From the NCBI GenBank assembly GCA_916720425.1, contig CAKARD010000011.1, forward strand, positions 1-21,669: a DNA stretch of 21,669 nucleotides, given 5' to 3'. Each line of letters begins with the position of its first letter. Position 1 is the stretch's first letter. The notes below the pieces were generated by a model. That model was not told the origin of the DNA, searched no databases, and worked only from the letters and a program-made list of their open reading frames with translations. The translations under genes were made by a program, and so were the position numbers. Source of the DNA: an uncultured Kingella sp. Lineage in GTDB: Bacteria; Pseudomonadota; Gammaproteobacteria; Burkholderiales; Neisseriaceae. Positions 1 through 7,814 of the stretch are shown here, one piece after another.

Positions 1-478
1 TTAAAAAAGCGGCTCCCAATAAAACACTGGCACCAATCAATAAAAAAAAGGGCTTCCATGCGGTGGCATAAAATCCACCAAAATTGTATTGCAAAATCAA
101 CCCTGCCGCACCATAGCCTATAGTCGTAGCCAGTGCCAACATGACACTATGCCCAATAAATTTTCCAACCAAAATATGCCAACGTGATAAGGGATAACTT
201 AACAATAATGCCATCGTACCGCGTTCTATTTCGCCAATGATTGCATCATAAGCCATCAACATAGCAATCAGTGGTATCAAAAAAATAGACAAACTGGATA
301 AACTCACAACGGTTACCGTGAGTGGATCAACTTTCACGCTACCTGTGGGTGCGCTACCCAAAAAACCCAATGCCAATGCCAACGCAAACATTAATATAGT
401 TGCCGCGACAACCCAACGATTGCGCAAGTTATCACGGATTTCTTTTTGGGCAATAATAAGAGTAGGATAAGTCATCAT
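1..478 (-). CDS. nosY: NosY-type ABC-2 permease (partial, C-terminus off the left edge)
   Basis: Membrane subunit of an ABC exporter of the NosY family, working with the NosF-type ATPase upstream. The frame is open from the ATG at 478 to the window edge (159 codons, no stop), so the C-terminal part is missing. A second ATG follows directly at 475. The start reads MMTYPTLIIAQKEIRDN, then a membrane segment near residues 24-41. A conserved cytoplasmic block follows a second hydrophobic stretch: AYDAIIGEIERGT near residues 77-89, then LLLSYPLSRWHILVGKF. This arrangement and the DAI(V/I)GE and YPLSR words are as I remember for NosY. In denitrifiers NosDFY matures the CuZ centre of nitrous oxide reductase. 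No nosZ, nosD or nosL is visible here, so the substrate is open. It lies 73 bp downstream of nosF on the same strand, probably in one transcript. Confidence 0.85.
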   Translation of the reverse strand, partial: MMTYPTLIIAQKEIRDNLRNRWVVAATILMFALALALGFLGSAPTGSVKVDPLTVTVVSLSSLSIFLIPLIAMLMAYDAIIGEIERGTMALLLSYPLSRWHILVGKFIGHSVMLALATTIGYGAAGLILQYNFGGFYATAWKPFFLLIGASVLLGAAFL

Positions 479-551
479 GATTTCACTATTTCTTGGTATT
501 CAAAAGCAAATAAAGTTTATAAGCGTGTTAATCTATTTTAAATCAAAAAAA

Positions 552-1448
552 TCATATATCTTCTCGTTTCAAAAATTCAGCATATACTTCATCTAATGTG
601 GGGGTATGAATATCAATTTGTACGATATTGTCTAAATTTCCCAATTCACGCAAACGTTGTGCTTTATGTTCTGTATCACATTGACTCACAAAATGCTTAT
701 CCCCTACTTTTTGCCAATGTTCAGGTAAATTCATGTCTTGATTTAATAACACATCGATTGTTACAGGCAAACCACTTTGAATGTGCAGTTCATGTATATT
801 ACCATCAGCAACTTTATGCCCATTTTTCATCACTACCACACGATCAGCATGTCCATCTAATTCTGCTAAAGCATGTGTCGATAACAATATTGTGGCACCT
901 TGCTGTTTGAGTTCAGCAATAATTTGATAGAACATTTGACGCGAAGCAGGATCTAAACCTGTGGTTGGCTCATCTAATAATAATAATTTAGGGTTGCCTA
1001 ATAAAGCCTGTGCCAATGCTAATCTTTGACGCATACCTTTAGAATATGCACCTACACGTTTATGAGCCGATTGTGCAATGCCCACACGTTCTAGCAAAGC
1101 ATGGTTTTGGGTTAAATCTGTTCCTTTGAGTTTGGCATAAAAATCCAGTGTTTCTTTGCCTGTTAATGAAGGGTGTAACGCAACTGTTTCGGGTAAATAG
1201 CCCATTTGACGGCGTATATTCACCGAATAGTCACGTGCAATATTCTCGCCAAATAGTGAAATATTCCCACTACTAGGACGAATCAAACCCAAAATTAACT
1301 TCATTAATGTAGATTTGCCCGCACCATTATGCCCCGCCAATCCCACACATTCACCGGCCTGCAAGGTTAAATCTACTTTATTTACAGCCAGTTGTGTGCC
1401 ATATTGCTTGCTGACTTGGGATAAAATAAGATGCGTTGTTTGACTCAT
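552..1448 (-). CDS. nosF: NosF-type ABC transporter ATP-binding protein
   Basis: ATPase subunit (298 aa) that energises the NosY-type permease encoded next. It has a Walker A motif GHNGAGKST at residues 39-47, the signature YSKGMRQRLALAQ near 135-147, Walker B LLLLDEPTTGLD near 156-167 and a switch histidine in LSTHALAEL. The Q-loop region GYLPETVALHPSLTG is the typical form in NosF and related CcmA-like ATPases. A C-terminal tail of about 80 residues follows the nucleotide-binding domain, as in NosF. The start codon overlaps the trpA stop (ATGA, 1445-1448), so it is translationally coupled to trpA. Family assignment is firm. The name nosF reflects similarity plus the NosY partner; a role in nitrous oxide reductase assembly is inference only. 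Confidence 0.88.
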   Translation of the reverse strand: MSQTTHLILSQVSKQYGTQLAVNKVDLTLQAGECVGLAGHNGAGKSTLMKLILGLIRPSSGNISLFGENIARDYSVNIRRQMGYLPETVALHPSLTGKETLDFYAKLKGTDLTQNHALLERVGIAQSAHKRVGAYSKGMRQRLALAQALLGNPKLLLLDEPTTGLDPASRQMFYQIIAELKQQGATILLSTHALAELDGHADRVVVMKNGHKVADGNIHELHIQSGLPVTIDVLLNQDMNLPEHWQKVGDKHFVSQCDTEHKAQRLRELGNLDNIVQIDIHTPTLDEVYAEFLKREDI

Positions 1449-2233
1449 AATTTTATTGCCTCTTTGAGTTGACGTATCAAATCACCAACTGCCAAAACTT
1501 CATTACCTGCATGACTTTCTATTTCACGTACTACACGACTTCCCACAATCACCGCATCTGCTACTTTTGCTACTTTTACTGCAGATGTCGCATCACTAAT
1601 ACCAAATCCCACACCTATGGGCAACTGAATATATTGTCGCAATATCGCCAATTTATCAGCCACATCATCAGTATTCAATTGCGAAGACCCAGTTACACCT
1701 TTGAGCGAAACATAATAAACAAAACCACTGGCATGTTGCGCAATCGCCTGAATGCGTTCGATACTGGTGGTCGGTGCAATCAAGAAAATGCAATCTATAT
1801 TGCACGCATTTAATGCTTGTTGTAAAGATTGGATATGTTCAATTGGATTATCTACGGTTAAAACCCCGTCTACACCTGCCTGTTGTGCTTTTTGCGCAAA
1901 GTTTGCATAACCCATTTTATGTATGGGATTCAGATAACCCATCAATACAACAGGCGTATGCGTGTTGTGTTGACGAAATTGTGTAACCAAATCCAACACA
2001 TCATTAAGAGAAACATGTTGCGCCAATGCTCGCTCTGCCGCACGTTGAATGATTTCTCCATCGGCCATAGGATCAGAAAATGGAATACCCAATTCTAAAA
2101 TATCGGCTCCATTATCTGCCATTCTGTGCATCATAGCCAAGGTAGTTTTGCGGTCAGGATCACCTGCAGTAATATAGGGAATTAAAGCTTTTTGATTACC
2201 CAGCTGGGTAAAAATCGCAGCAATACGGCTCAT
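1445..2233 (-). CDS. trpA: Tryptophan synthase alpha subunit
   Basis: Cleaves indole-3-glycerol phosphate to indole and glyceraldehyde-3-phosphate, passing indole to TrpB in the cytoplasmic alpha2-beta2 complex. Length is 262 aa, normal for TrpA. The catalytic Glu and Asp are at E47 (in ADILELGIPFSDP) and D58 (in MADGE), matching Glu49/Asp60 of the enteric enzyme. The phosphate-binding region GVGFGIS and DAVIVGSRVV follow near the C-terminus. The overall sequence closely resembles Neisseria TrpA (ALIPYITAGDPD, VVLMGYLNPIHKMGY, FLIAPTTS). One oddity: the usual Pro after ADG is Glu here. An AGGA ribosome site lies about 8 nt before the ATG, and a TATAAT-like -10 is at 2265-2270 on this strand. 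No trpB is adjacent; instead the gene leads an operon with the NosFY-type exporter. Confidence 0.96.
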   Translation of the reverse strand: MSRIAAIFTQLGNQKALIPYITAGDPDRKTTLAMMHRMADNGADILELGIPFSDPMADGEIIQRAAERALAQHVSLNDVLDLVTQFRQHNTHTPVVLMGYLNPIHKMGYANFAQKAQQAGVDGVLTVDNPIEHIQSLQQALNACNIDCIFLIAPTTSIERIQAIAQHASGFVYYVSLKGVTGSSQLNTDDVADKLAILRQYIQLPIGVGFGISDATSAVKVAKVADAVIVGSRVVREIESHAGNEVLAVGDLIRQLKEAIKL

Positions 2234-2264
2234 GATGTTATCCTATCTAACAAAAAGATGGAGT

Positions 2265-2270
2265 ATTATA
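2265..2270 (-). promoter_or_regulatory. Candidate -10 element for trpA-nosFY
   Basis: Minus-strand TATAAT, about 30 nt upstream of the trpA ATG and just before an AGGA ribosome site. No good -35 at the right spacing was found. The same A/T block could serve the divergent plus-strand gene at 2291. Confidence 0.3.
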
Positions 2271-2290
2271 ACGATTTTTTAACGCTACCG

Positions 2291-2758
2291 ATGACACCGT
2301 TTTCAAACAAACAAAAAATACTATTGGCTACTGGGCTATTATTAGCACTAATTCAAATTATCACTTTGATTTGGTGGCAAAACAAACAGCCTATTGTTGT
2401 GCATACTTCTTGTCAAATCACCCAACAAGGTTGTCCTTTTTTGAATGGGGCAATATTATATTTATTGGATGTTCAGGACAACAAAAGCCCCTTTAACATA
2501 GCAGCACACCATGTTCCCGAACACGTGCAACAACTAAGCGTCTCATTTTTAATGGAAAACATGGATATGGGATTTAATCGCATAGATTTAAAAAAATCAG
2601 GTTCTGGGATGTGGTCTGCAAAAAATGTGTATCTTCCCTTTTGCACATCAGCCAGAGACGATTGGATTATTCAATGGCACGCAGATGGGCAAACTTTTGA
2701 GACAAAATTTCACACACAATCAAGTCGCCCTAACCCAAAGAGCAACGCAAAAAAATAA
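2291..2758 (+). CDS. FixH/YtkA-like membrane-anchored protein
   Basis: Predicted 155-aa protein with one N-terminal membrane anchor (about residues 9-29, ILLATGLLLALIQIITLIWW) and a periplasmic domain of about 120 residues. The frame is open further upstream (ATG at 2192 and 2258), but that stretch runs antisense through the trpA start, so I prefer the ATG at 2291, directly before the hydrophobic segment. The ribosome site is weak for either choice. The domain has Cys41, Cys48 and Cys118, and a methionine-rich MENMDMGFNR motif near residues 88-97, resembling the beta-sandwich FixH/YtkA-like proteins seen near respiratory or copper genes. It is divergent from trpA and convergent with fnr. I infer a redox or metal-related envelope role; the family call is moderate and no activity is shown. 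Confidence 0.7.
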   Translation: MTPFSNKQKILLATGLLLALIQIITLIWWQNKQPIVVHTSCQITQQGCPFLNGAILYLLDVQDNKSPFNIAAHHVPEHVQQLSVSFLMENMDMGFNRIDLKKSGSGMWSAKNVYLPFCTSARDDWIIQWHADGQTFETKFHTQSSRPNPKSNAKK

Positions 2759-2760
2759 GA

Positions 2761-2799
2761 GAAGGGATCTTCATTTCAAATAAGACCATTGATTCCTTC
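2761..2799 (+). terminator. Weak candidate terminator after the FixH-like gene
   Basis: GAAGGGATC (2761-2769) pairs with GATTCCTTC (2791-2799) with one G-T pair and a 21-nt loop, followed by a T-rich stretch. It sits 3 nt after the stop codon, in the 122-nt convergent gap before fnr. The long loop makes it marginal. Confidence 0.3.
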
Positions 2800-2880
2800 T
2801 ACTTTGATTAGGCTGTTTGGTTTTATGATTTTTGGTTTTGATTTATTGCAATTTTTGTTAACATAGATAACCGCATTATC

Positions 2881-3618
2881 CTAAGCTGCAATATGCGAAC
2901 AATTGTAGCCAGAAATCATCTCTTGCAACATATCAGGTTTTAATAACCTGATATGTTTATGTTCCACTGAGATAATACCTTCTTGGTTAAAACGTGATAA
3001 CGTTCGGCTTACTGTTTCCAGTTTCAAGCCTAAATAACTGCCAATTTCTTCACGTGACATACGCAAAATAAAATCATTGGCAGCAAAACCTCGTGTGCGC
3101 AAACGATCCGATAAATTAAGTAAAAATGCTGCTAACCGCTCTTCAGCACGCATGTTACCTAATAACAACATCACATTTTGATCACGCACAATTTCACGGC
3201 TCATGAGTCGCAAAAAGTGCATATTTATTTTGGGTAAATATTTAGCCAGTTCATCTAAGCGTTCTGTTGCAAATTCACACACTTCACTGTCTTCTAATGC
3301 CACAGCATCGCAAGCGTATTTATTGGTACTGATTCCATCCATACCCATCAATTCACCAGACATAAAAAAACCTGTCACTTGATTACGCCCATCTTGCGTA
3401 TTGACTGATGTTTTAAAAAAACCCGTGCGAATCGCAAATAATGAAGTAAAGGTTTCACCAAAATGAAACAGATATTCTCCTTTTTTTATACGACGACTTT
3501 GTTTAATCACAGAATTGAGTTGCTTAAAATCCTCTTCTTTTAACCCTATAGGCAAGCAGAGCTCTTTAAGTGAACAATTCGTGCACGGCGTTTTACAATA
3601 CTGATTTAATTTTGTCAT
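2881..3618 (-). CDS. fnr: FNR-type oxygen-sensing transcription regulator
   Basis: Crp/Fnr-family regulator (245 aa) that controls anaerobic and microaerobic genes through an oxygen-labile [4Fe-4S] cluster. N-terminal cysteines C8, C12, C15 and C21 have the same spacing as C16, C20, C23 and C29 of E. coli FNR. C114 in SEVCEF matches the fourth cluster ligand (E. coli C122). A cyclic-nucleotide-binding-like beta roll spans about 25-140, a dimer helix about 140-170 and a helix-turn-helix the last 70 residues. The recognition helix KLETVSRTLSRF keeps the E-S-R contacts to TTGAT half-sites. It is divergent from hemN, a classic FNR-controlled gene, across a short shared upstream region. All cluster ligands are present, so it should be a functional oxygen sensor. 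Confidence 0.95.
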   Translation of the reverse strand: MTKLNQYCKTPCTNCSLKELCLPIGLKEEDFKQLNSVIKQSRRIKKGEYLFHFGETFTSLFAIRTGFFKTSVNTQDGRNQVTGFFMSGELMGMDGISTNKYACDAVALEDSEVCEFATERLDELAKYLPKINMHFLRLMSREIVRDQNVMLLLGNMRAEERLAAFLLNLSDRLRTRGFAANDFILRMSREEIGSYLGLKLETVSRTLSRFNQEGIISVEHKHIRLLKPDMLQEMISGYNCSHIAA

Positions 3619-3663
3619 GGCAGTTTGCCTTATAATATGTAATAAAATGCGTACATGGACTTA

Positions 3664-3677
3664 AATCATTCATGATT
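3664..3677. promoter_or_regulatory. Palindrome in the fnr/hemN divergent region
   Basis: Inverted repeat AATCAT-TC-ATGATT, with perfect 6-bp arms and a 2-bp centre, 46 bp upstream of the fnr ATG. It does not match the FNR consensus TTGAT-N4-ATCAA. It may be an operator for another regulator or coincidental in AT-rich DNA. Confidence 0.3.
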
Positions 3678-3769
3678 ATGTAATGTTTTGAGTTACAATT
3701 ACAGCTTTATCAACCTAAGCCAATTAGGGATAATTACCCCCAGTAAACATACGCTTATTCTAACAAACT

Positions 3770-3783
3770 TTGATATAAAACAA
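3770..3783 (+). promoter_or_regulatory. Candidate FNR box upstream of hemN
   Basis: TTGAT-ATAA-AACAA matches the palindromic FNR consensus at 9 of 10 positions, and lies 18 bp before the chosen hemN ATG. The position is too close for ordinary class II activation (-41.5). It would suit repression, or activation from a promoter inside the chosen coding start. No experiment supports it. Confidence 0.35.
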
Positions 3784-3801
3784 AATATATCCCACACCAA
3801 G

Positions 3802-5193
3802 ATGAAAACGATTCCTATACAAAACCATAGCCACTTTGAATTTGATCGCCAACTGATTGCCAGTTTACCTGCCAGTGGTCCTCGTTACACTTCCTATCCT
3901 ACAGCCGATCGCTTTTATGGTGATTTCGGACCAAAGGAATACACCCAAATTTTAGATAAAACATTAAATAAAAGTAAAAATCCTATTTCCTTATATGTGC
4001 ACATTCCCTTTTGTAATGTGATTTGCTATTACTGCGGTTGCAATAAGGTTATTACCAAAGACACCAGCAAGGCAGATCAATATTTGAACTATTTAGAAAA
4101 AGAAATGGCACTGCTCCAACCGCATTTGCATGGCAAACATCCATTGGCACAATTACACTTTGGTGGCGGCACACCCACATTTTTAAGTGATGCACAACTA
4201 GAACGTGTCTTTGACATGATACGCGAACATTTTGAATTACTGCCCGATGGTGAATATTCCATTGAAATTGATCCACGAAAAGTGAGCCGTCAGAGCGTAT
4301 TTAAATTAGCGCAACTCGGATTTAATCGCATGAGTGTGGGTATCCAAGACTTTGATCCCAAAGTACAAGCTGCGGTTAATCGTATTCAAACGGTAGAAGA
4401 AACACGCAACGTCATAGAGGCCGCCCGAGAAGCAGGATTCAAATCTATTAGTGTCGATTTGATTTATGGTTTACCACATCAATCAGTAAACAGCATCAAA
4501 CCCACTCTAGACACGGTTTTATCACTCAATCCGGACCGCTTAGCATTGTATCACTATGCTCATCTACCACACATTTTCAAACCACAACGACGCATTGACA
4601 CCCATGCCGTCCCCACTAGTGAAGAAAAACTAGACATTTTGCAATACGCTGTGTATTTATTAGATGAAAAAGGCTATGTATTTATTGGTATGGATCATTT
4701 TGCCAAACCCGAAGATGAATTAGCTGTGGCACTGCGTGAGGGGCGTTTGCAACGCAATTTCCAAGGCTATTCCACCTATGCCGATTGCGACTTAATTGCT
4801 ATAGGTGTAAGCAGTATAGGCAAAATCGGTCATACATACAGCCAAAACCAACGACAACTGGAAGACTATTACGCTGATTTAGATGCTCATCGTCTACCGA
4901 TCATGCGTGGGTTTATTTTAAATGCAGATGATGTTTTACGCCGTCAAATTATCCAAGATTTAATGTGCCGTTTTGCCTTAAATTTTGCTGATTACGACGT
5001 GGATTTTATGCATTATTTTGCCGCTGAATTAGAAGATTTGCGTCAGTTAGCCCATTTAGGCTTAATTGAATTAAACCATGACACTCTCACCGTTACTGCT
5101 AAAGGACGCTTTGTCATCCGCAATATTGCCATGGTATTTGACTATTATTTGCGCCATAAGGAAACCCGCGCCACCTATTCGCAAACGGTTTAA
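3802..5193 (+). CDS. hemN: Oxygen-independent coproporphyrinogen III dehydrogenase
   Basis: Radical SAM enzyme that decarboxylates two propionates of coproporphyrinogen III to give protoporphyrinogen IX without oxygen, in the heme pathway. From the ATG at 3802 it is 463 aa, close to E. coli HemN (457). The frame is open back to 3688, but the extra 38 residues show no similarity and MKTIPIQ...DRQLIASLPASGPRYTSYPTADRF aligns with known N-termini. The cluster motif HIPFCNVICYYCGC gives C71, C75, C78 and C80, matching the HemN CxxxCxxCxC form. GGGTPTFL and the terminal AKGRFVIRNIAMVFDYYLR are further family marks. It is divergent from fnr, consistent with FNR control, and the DUF4153 gene follows after a short gap on the same strand. 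Confidence 0.95.
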   Translation: MKTIPIQNHSHFEFDRQLIASLPASGPRYTSYPTADRFYGDFGPKEYTQILDKTLNKSKNPISLYVHIPFCNVICYYCGCNKVITKDTSKADQYLNYLEKEMALLQPHLHGKHPLAQLHFGGGTPTFLSDAQLERVFDMIREHFELLPDGEYSIEIDPRKVSRQSVFKLAQLGFNRMSVGIQDFDPKVQAAVNRIQTVEETRNVIEAAREAGFKSISVDLIYGLPHQSVNSIKPTLDTVLSLNPDRLALYHYAHLPHIFKPQRRIDTHAVPTSEEKLDILQYAVYLLDEKGYVFIGMDHFAKPEDELAVALREGRLQRNFQGYSTYADCDLIAIGVSSIGKIGHTYSQNQRQLEDYYADLDAHRLPIMRGFILNADDVLRRQIIQDLMCRFALNFADYDVDFMHYFAAELEDLRQLAHLGLIELNHDTLTVTAKGRFVIRNIAMVFDYYLRHKETRATYSQTV

Positions 5194-5237
5194 TCTTATT
5201 TAAAACGCACATGATACCCTTGTTGGAAAAAGTAGAT

Positions 5238-6971
5238 ATGATGATATTTTTAAAAAATACACAAACACAACTCAAAAATGCTATTTTGCAGCATCCAATT
5301 GAAATCTTTATGATTACACTGTTTGCAATACCGCTTTGGTTTATTGATTTTAATGCCACACAAAATCATTTTGCCTATTGGATTTTTGAACCCATTTTAT
5401 TTACTTTTATTTACCTTTGTCGCAACTATCGAATTTATCCGTTTTCGTGGATTGCGCCATTGTTGGCGGTATTAACCTTATTTTTCATCAATGATGATGC
5501 AAAATTTTATTTAAACAGCCCTAAGTTTTACGCCACTAACATCATTATGCTCATAATATTATGTGGTTTTCCTTTTTCTAAATCCAATCAAACCTTTATT
5601 TATCGTAATTTTACCACGCTATTTAATACTGGCTTAGCCATAGTCGTAGGTGGCATGATTATGCTATTGGGATCGGCAATTTTTTATTCAATAGAAATCC
5701 TGTTAAATATTGATGTCTCAGATGACTTATATAGACATTTTAATACTTTTTCAGCCGCCTTTTTTATTCCCCTATTCTTTTTGATGTTTCAACAACAACA
5801 AAATAAAACTCAAGAAATTAATCGATGGGCAGAAGTTATTCTCAACTTTGTGCTAAGCCCTGCATTAATAGCGTTTACGATATTATTTTACGCCTATATG
5901 GGAAAAATCATCTTGATAGGTGAACTGCCCAAAGGTATGGTGGCAAACATTGCATTACCCTATTTGATTGGTGGAATGTTAGTGTATGTGTTACGTGAAG
6001 CGTGTGCTAAACCTTCTTGGCAAGTTTTTTTCCGCTATTTCCCCTATTTGGCAATAGTGCCAATTATCTTACTGACTTTTGCCGTTGAGCAACGTATTAG
6101 TGCCTATGCATGGACAGAAAATCGTATTTATTTGCTGGCTTTTACAGTAGCAATCATCATAATTTATGGGGTTTTACTGTTATCCAAATGGCGACAATAT
6201 CGTTGGATTTCTGCCATAATAATATTGACCGTGTTTAGTATGACTTGGATTATTAACCCAGTAAGAATAGCCTATGCCAGTCAAACCGCACGATTTGAGC
6301 AACTTTTAGATAAACTCCATCTTAAAGATGATACAGGCCAAGTTCGTTTAGATTTAAAAACCGAAGCTTTAAAACTCAACGAACAAGATCGCAAAGATTG
6401 GCAAGAATTAAGCAACATTTACGATTATTTACGCCAACATATAGAACCACCCCAAAATACCCATGAATGGTATTATGATGATCGAGAAAAAGCACTAGCA
6501 CAACGTTACGGTGCTCAAATTACGAAACTTTCTTCGATACGAATTGAAGACGATCAGGTTATCATGGATGGGGAAATCTTAGATAATTTAAAAATTAAAA
6601 CCTTCCGTAAAGATATACAAAGTATCGATATTCAAAATTACCAAACATTTTATGATATAGAAAGTCATAGAATATATCGCTCAGAATTAACTAAAGATGA
6701 TCAATCAACTAAAGAGCTATGTTGGATAAACGGTATTTTTTGCGCTAACATCGATCAACATATCCAAGCGGTATTCCAAGCACACGGTTTGAATATTCAT
6801 CAACAATACGACAGCCAAACCTTAGATAAACTCATGCCTGAGATTTTGATCTTAAATACGCCACAATATCAAATTTATCTTGACACACTTCAAATTGAGT
6901 TTATAGAAAACAAAGGTTATCAATTTAGCACTATAGAAGGCAAGTGGATATTAACCAAAAATATTGAATAA
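5238..6971 (+). CDS. DUF4153-type multi-pass membrane protein
   Basis: Large inner-membrane protein of unknown function. Roughly the first 350 residues carry about ten hydrophobic segments. The remaining ~230 residues are a soluble, charged C-terminal domain beginning near ARFEQLLDKLHLKDDTGQ. This layout resembles DUF4153-family proteins. The longest frame starts at 5211, but a GGAAAAAG ribosome-like site sits just before the paired ATGs at 5238 and 5241, so I prefer 5238 (577 aa). It begins 44 nt after the hemN stop on the same strand and could be co-transcribed. A strong inverted repeat at 6978-7005 ends the unit. Family call is moderate; no catalytic motif is evident. Confidence 0.8.
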   Translation: MMIFLKNTQTQLKNAILQHPIEIFMITLFAIPLWFIDFNATQNHFAYWIFEPILFTFIYLCRNYRIYPFSWIAPLLAVLTLFFINDDAKFYLNSPKFYATNIIMLIILCGFPFSKSNQTFIYRNFTTLFNTGLAIVVGGMIMLLGSAIFYSIEILLNIDVSDDLYRHFNTFSAAFFIPLFFLMFQQQQNKTQEINRWAEVILNFVLSPALIAFTILFYAYMGKIILIGELPKGMVANIALPYLIGGMLVYVLREACAKPSWQVFFRYFPYLAIVPIILLTFAVEQRISAYAWTENRIYLLAFTVAIIIIYGVLLLSKWRQYRWISAIIILTVFSMTWIINPVRIAYASQTARFEQLLDKLHLKDDTGQVRLDLKTEALKLNEQDRKDWQELSNIYDYLRQHIEPPQNTHEWYYDDREKALAQRYGAQITKLSSIRIEDDQVIMDGEILDNLKIKTFRKDIQSIDIQNYQTFYDIESHRIYRSELTKDDQSTKELCWINGIFCANIDQHIQAVFQAHGLNIHQQYDSQTLDKLMPEILILNTPQYQIYLDTLQIEFIENKGYQFSTIEGKWILTKNIE

Positions 6972-6977
6972 TAGAAC

Positions 6978-7005
6978 GTGAATGCGCCTTATCAACCGCA
7001 TTCAC
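6978..7005. terminator. Convergent-gene hairpin (candidate bidirectional terminator)
   Basis: Perfect 9-bp inverted repeat GTGAATGCG (6978-6986) / CGCATTCAC (6997-7005) with a 10-nt loop, filling the 48-nt gap between two convergent genes. There is no clean T-run on either side, so efficiency is uncertain. Confidence 0.6.
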
Positions 7006-7019
7006 ATTCCTAAAAAGAA

Positions 7020-7751
7020 TTATTCTTTATCACGTAGTTTGCGTTTAACCGTGCGAAAGATGGTTTCTAAATTGTGTGATAAAACATCGTCTATCAGTTT
7101 TGGTGTTTCATCATTGAGCATAATTTGTAAATCATAGGAAATTGTGGCCAATTTCTTTTGCACGGCTTGGCGTACCATGCCTGCCACCGCATTGCTTAAA
7201 TGTGGTTTGAGTTTGTCTTTGATGCCTTGCATTAACTCTTGTTCTGAAACCACACGCAAGCGACTTTGTGCCGATACAGTAGGCAATTCATATACATGAA
7301 CGGCTATGGGTGGTAAGGCTGGCTCAGAAACCGTTTTCAAATCATCTAAAGTTACTGCGTCCTCATCTTGTTGAGGTTTCAATAAAATGGTTTGGATTTG
7401 GTTTAATTTGCTACGATGGTGTTCGCTTTGTAAAGCGGATTGCGCGGCTATCCAATCTTCCTGTATCAAAACCGCTACTTCTTCGTCTGCAATATTGTTC
7501 AATTGAGCGTTGTGTTCTTCTTCACAACGGTGCAAATATTCACGATAGGCGCGGTCTAATTCATGATCACTAAAATGAGCCACAGAATCCATATTTATGG
7601 GTGATACGGTTTTAGTAGTAGGATGAGAGTTGGGTTGCAAGTGAGAATCTTGACGTTGGCGTAATTCATTGAGACTTTGCTCCCAACTGGCGGATTCTTC
7701 GGTTGTGTTTTCATGTAAAGTAAAAACCATATTGGTGTTTGTTTGATTCAT
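7020..7751 (-). CDS. Hypothetical protein, acidic with helical C-terminus
   Basis: Unrecognised 243-aa, probably cytoplasmic protein: no signal peptide and no membrane segment. Residues 1-60 are polar and probably disordered (Gln/Asn/Ser/Thr-rich). Residues 60-130 are acidic and helical (HELDRAYREYLHRCEEEHNAQ). A variable, proline-containing linker follows. The last 65 residues form a predicted amphipathic helical unit starting at EQELMQGIKDKLKPHLSNAV and ending in a basic tail RTVKRKLRDKE. The variable linker plus conserved helical C-terminus recalls polar-organising or DUF2486-like betaproteobacterial proteins, but I cannot assign a family. Its start lies 63 bp from the divergent coiled-coil gene at 7815, so the two may share regulation. 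Confidence 0.7.
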   Translation of the reverse strand: MNQTNTNMVFTLHENTTEESASWEQSLNELRQRQDSHLQPNSHPTTKTVSPINMDSVAHFSDHELDRAYREYLHRCEEEHNAQLNNIADEEVAVLIQEDWIAAQSALQSEHHRSKLNQIQTILLKPQQDEDAVTLDDLKTVSEPALPPIAVHVYELPTVSAQSRLRVVSEQELMQGIKDKLKPHLSNAVAGMVRQAVQKKLATISYDLQIMLNDETPKLIDDVLSHNLETIFRTVKRKLRDKE

Positions 7752-7779
7752 GTTTTGGGTGTCCGTACAGGTTTTTTGT

Positions 7780-7785
7780 TACAAT
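7780..7785 (+). promoter_or_regulatory. Candidate -10 for the small gene at 7815
   Basis: TACAAT preceded by TTGT, 29 bp before the chosen ATG. A TTGGGT at 7755-7760 could be a -35 but the spacing is 19 bp. Weak candidate. Confidence 0.3.
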
Positions 7786-7814
7786 GCCCGCTTTATTTTC
7801 GTATGGTGAAAAAG

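Noticed and set aside
38..47. A-tract in nosY as a slippage site
   Set aside because: Frame is intact through it and such tracts are common in AT-rich genes.
2866..2880. GATAA/TTATC hairpin just after the fnr stop
   Set aside because: A 5-bp A/T-rich stem with no T-run; too weak to call a terminator.
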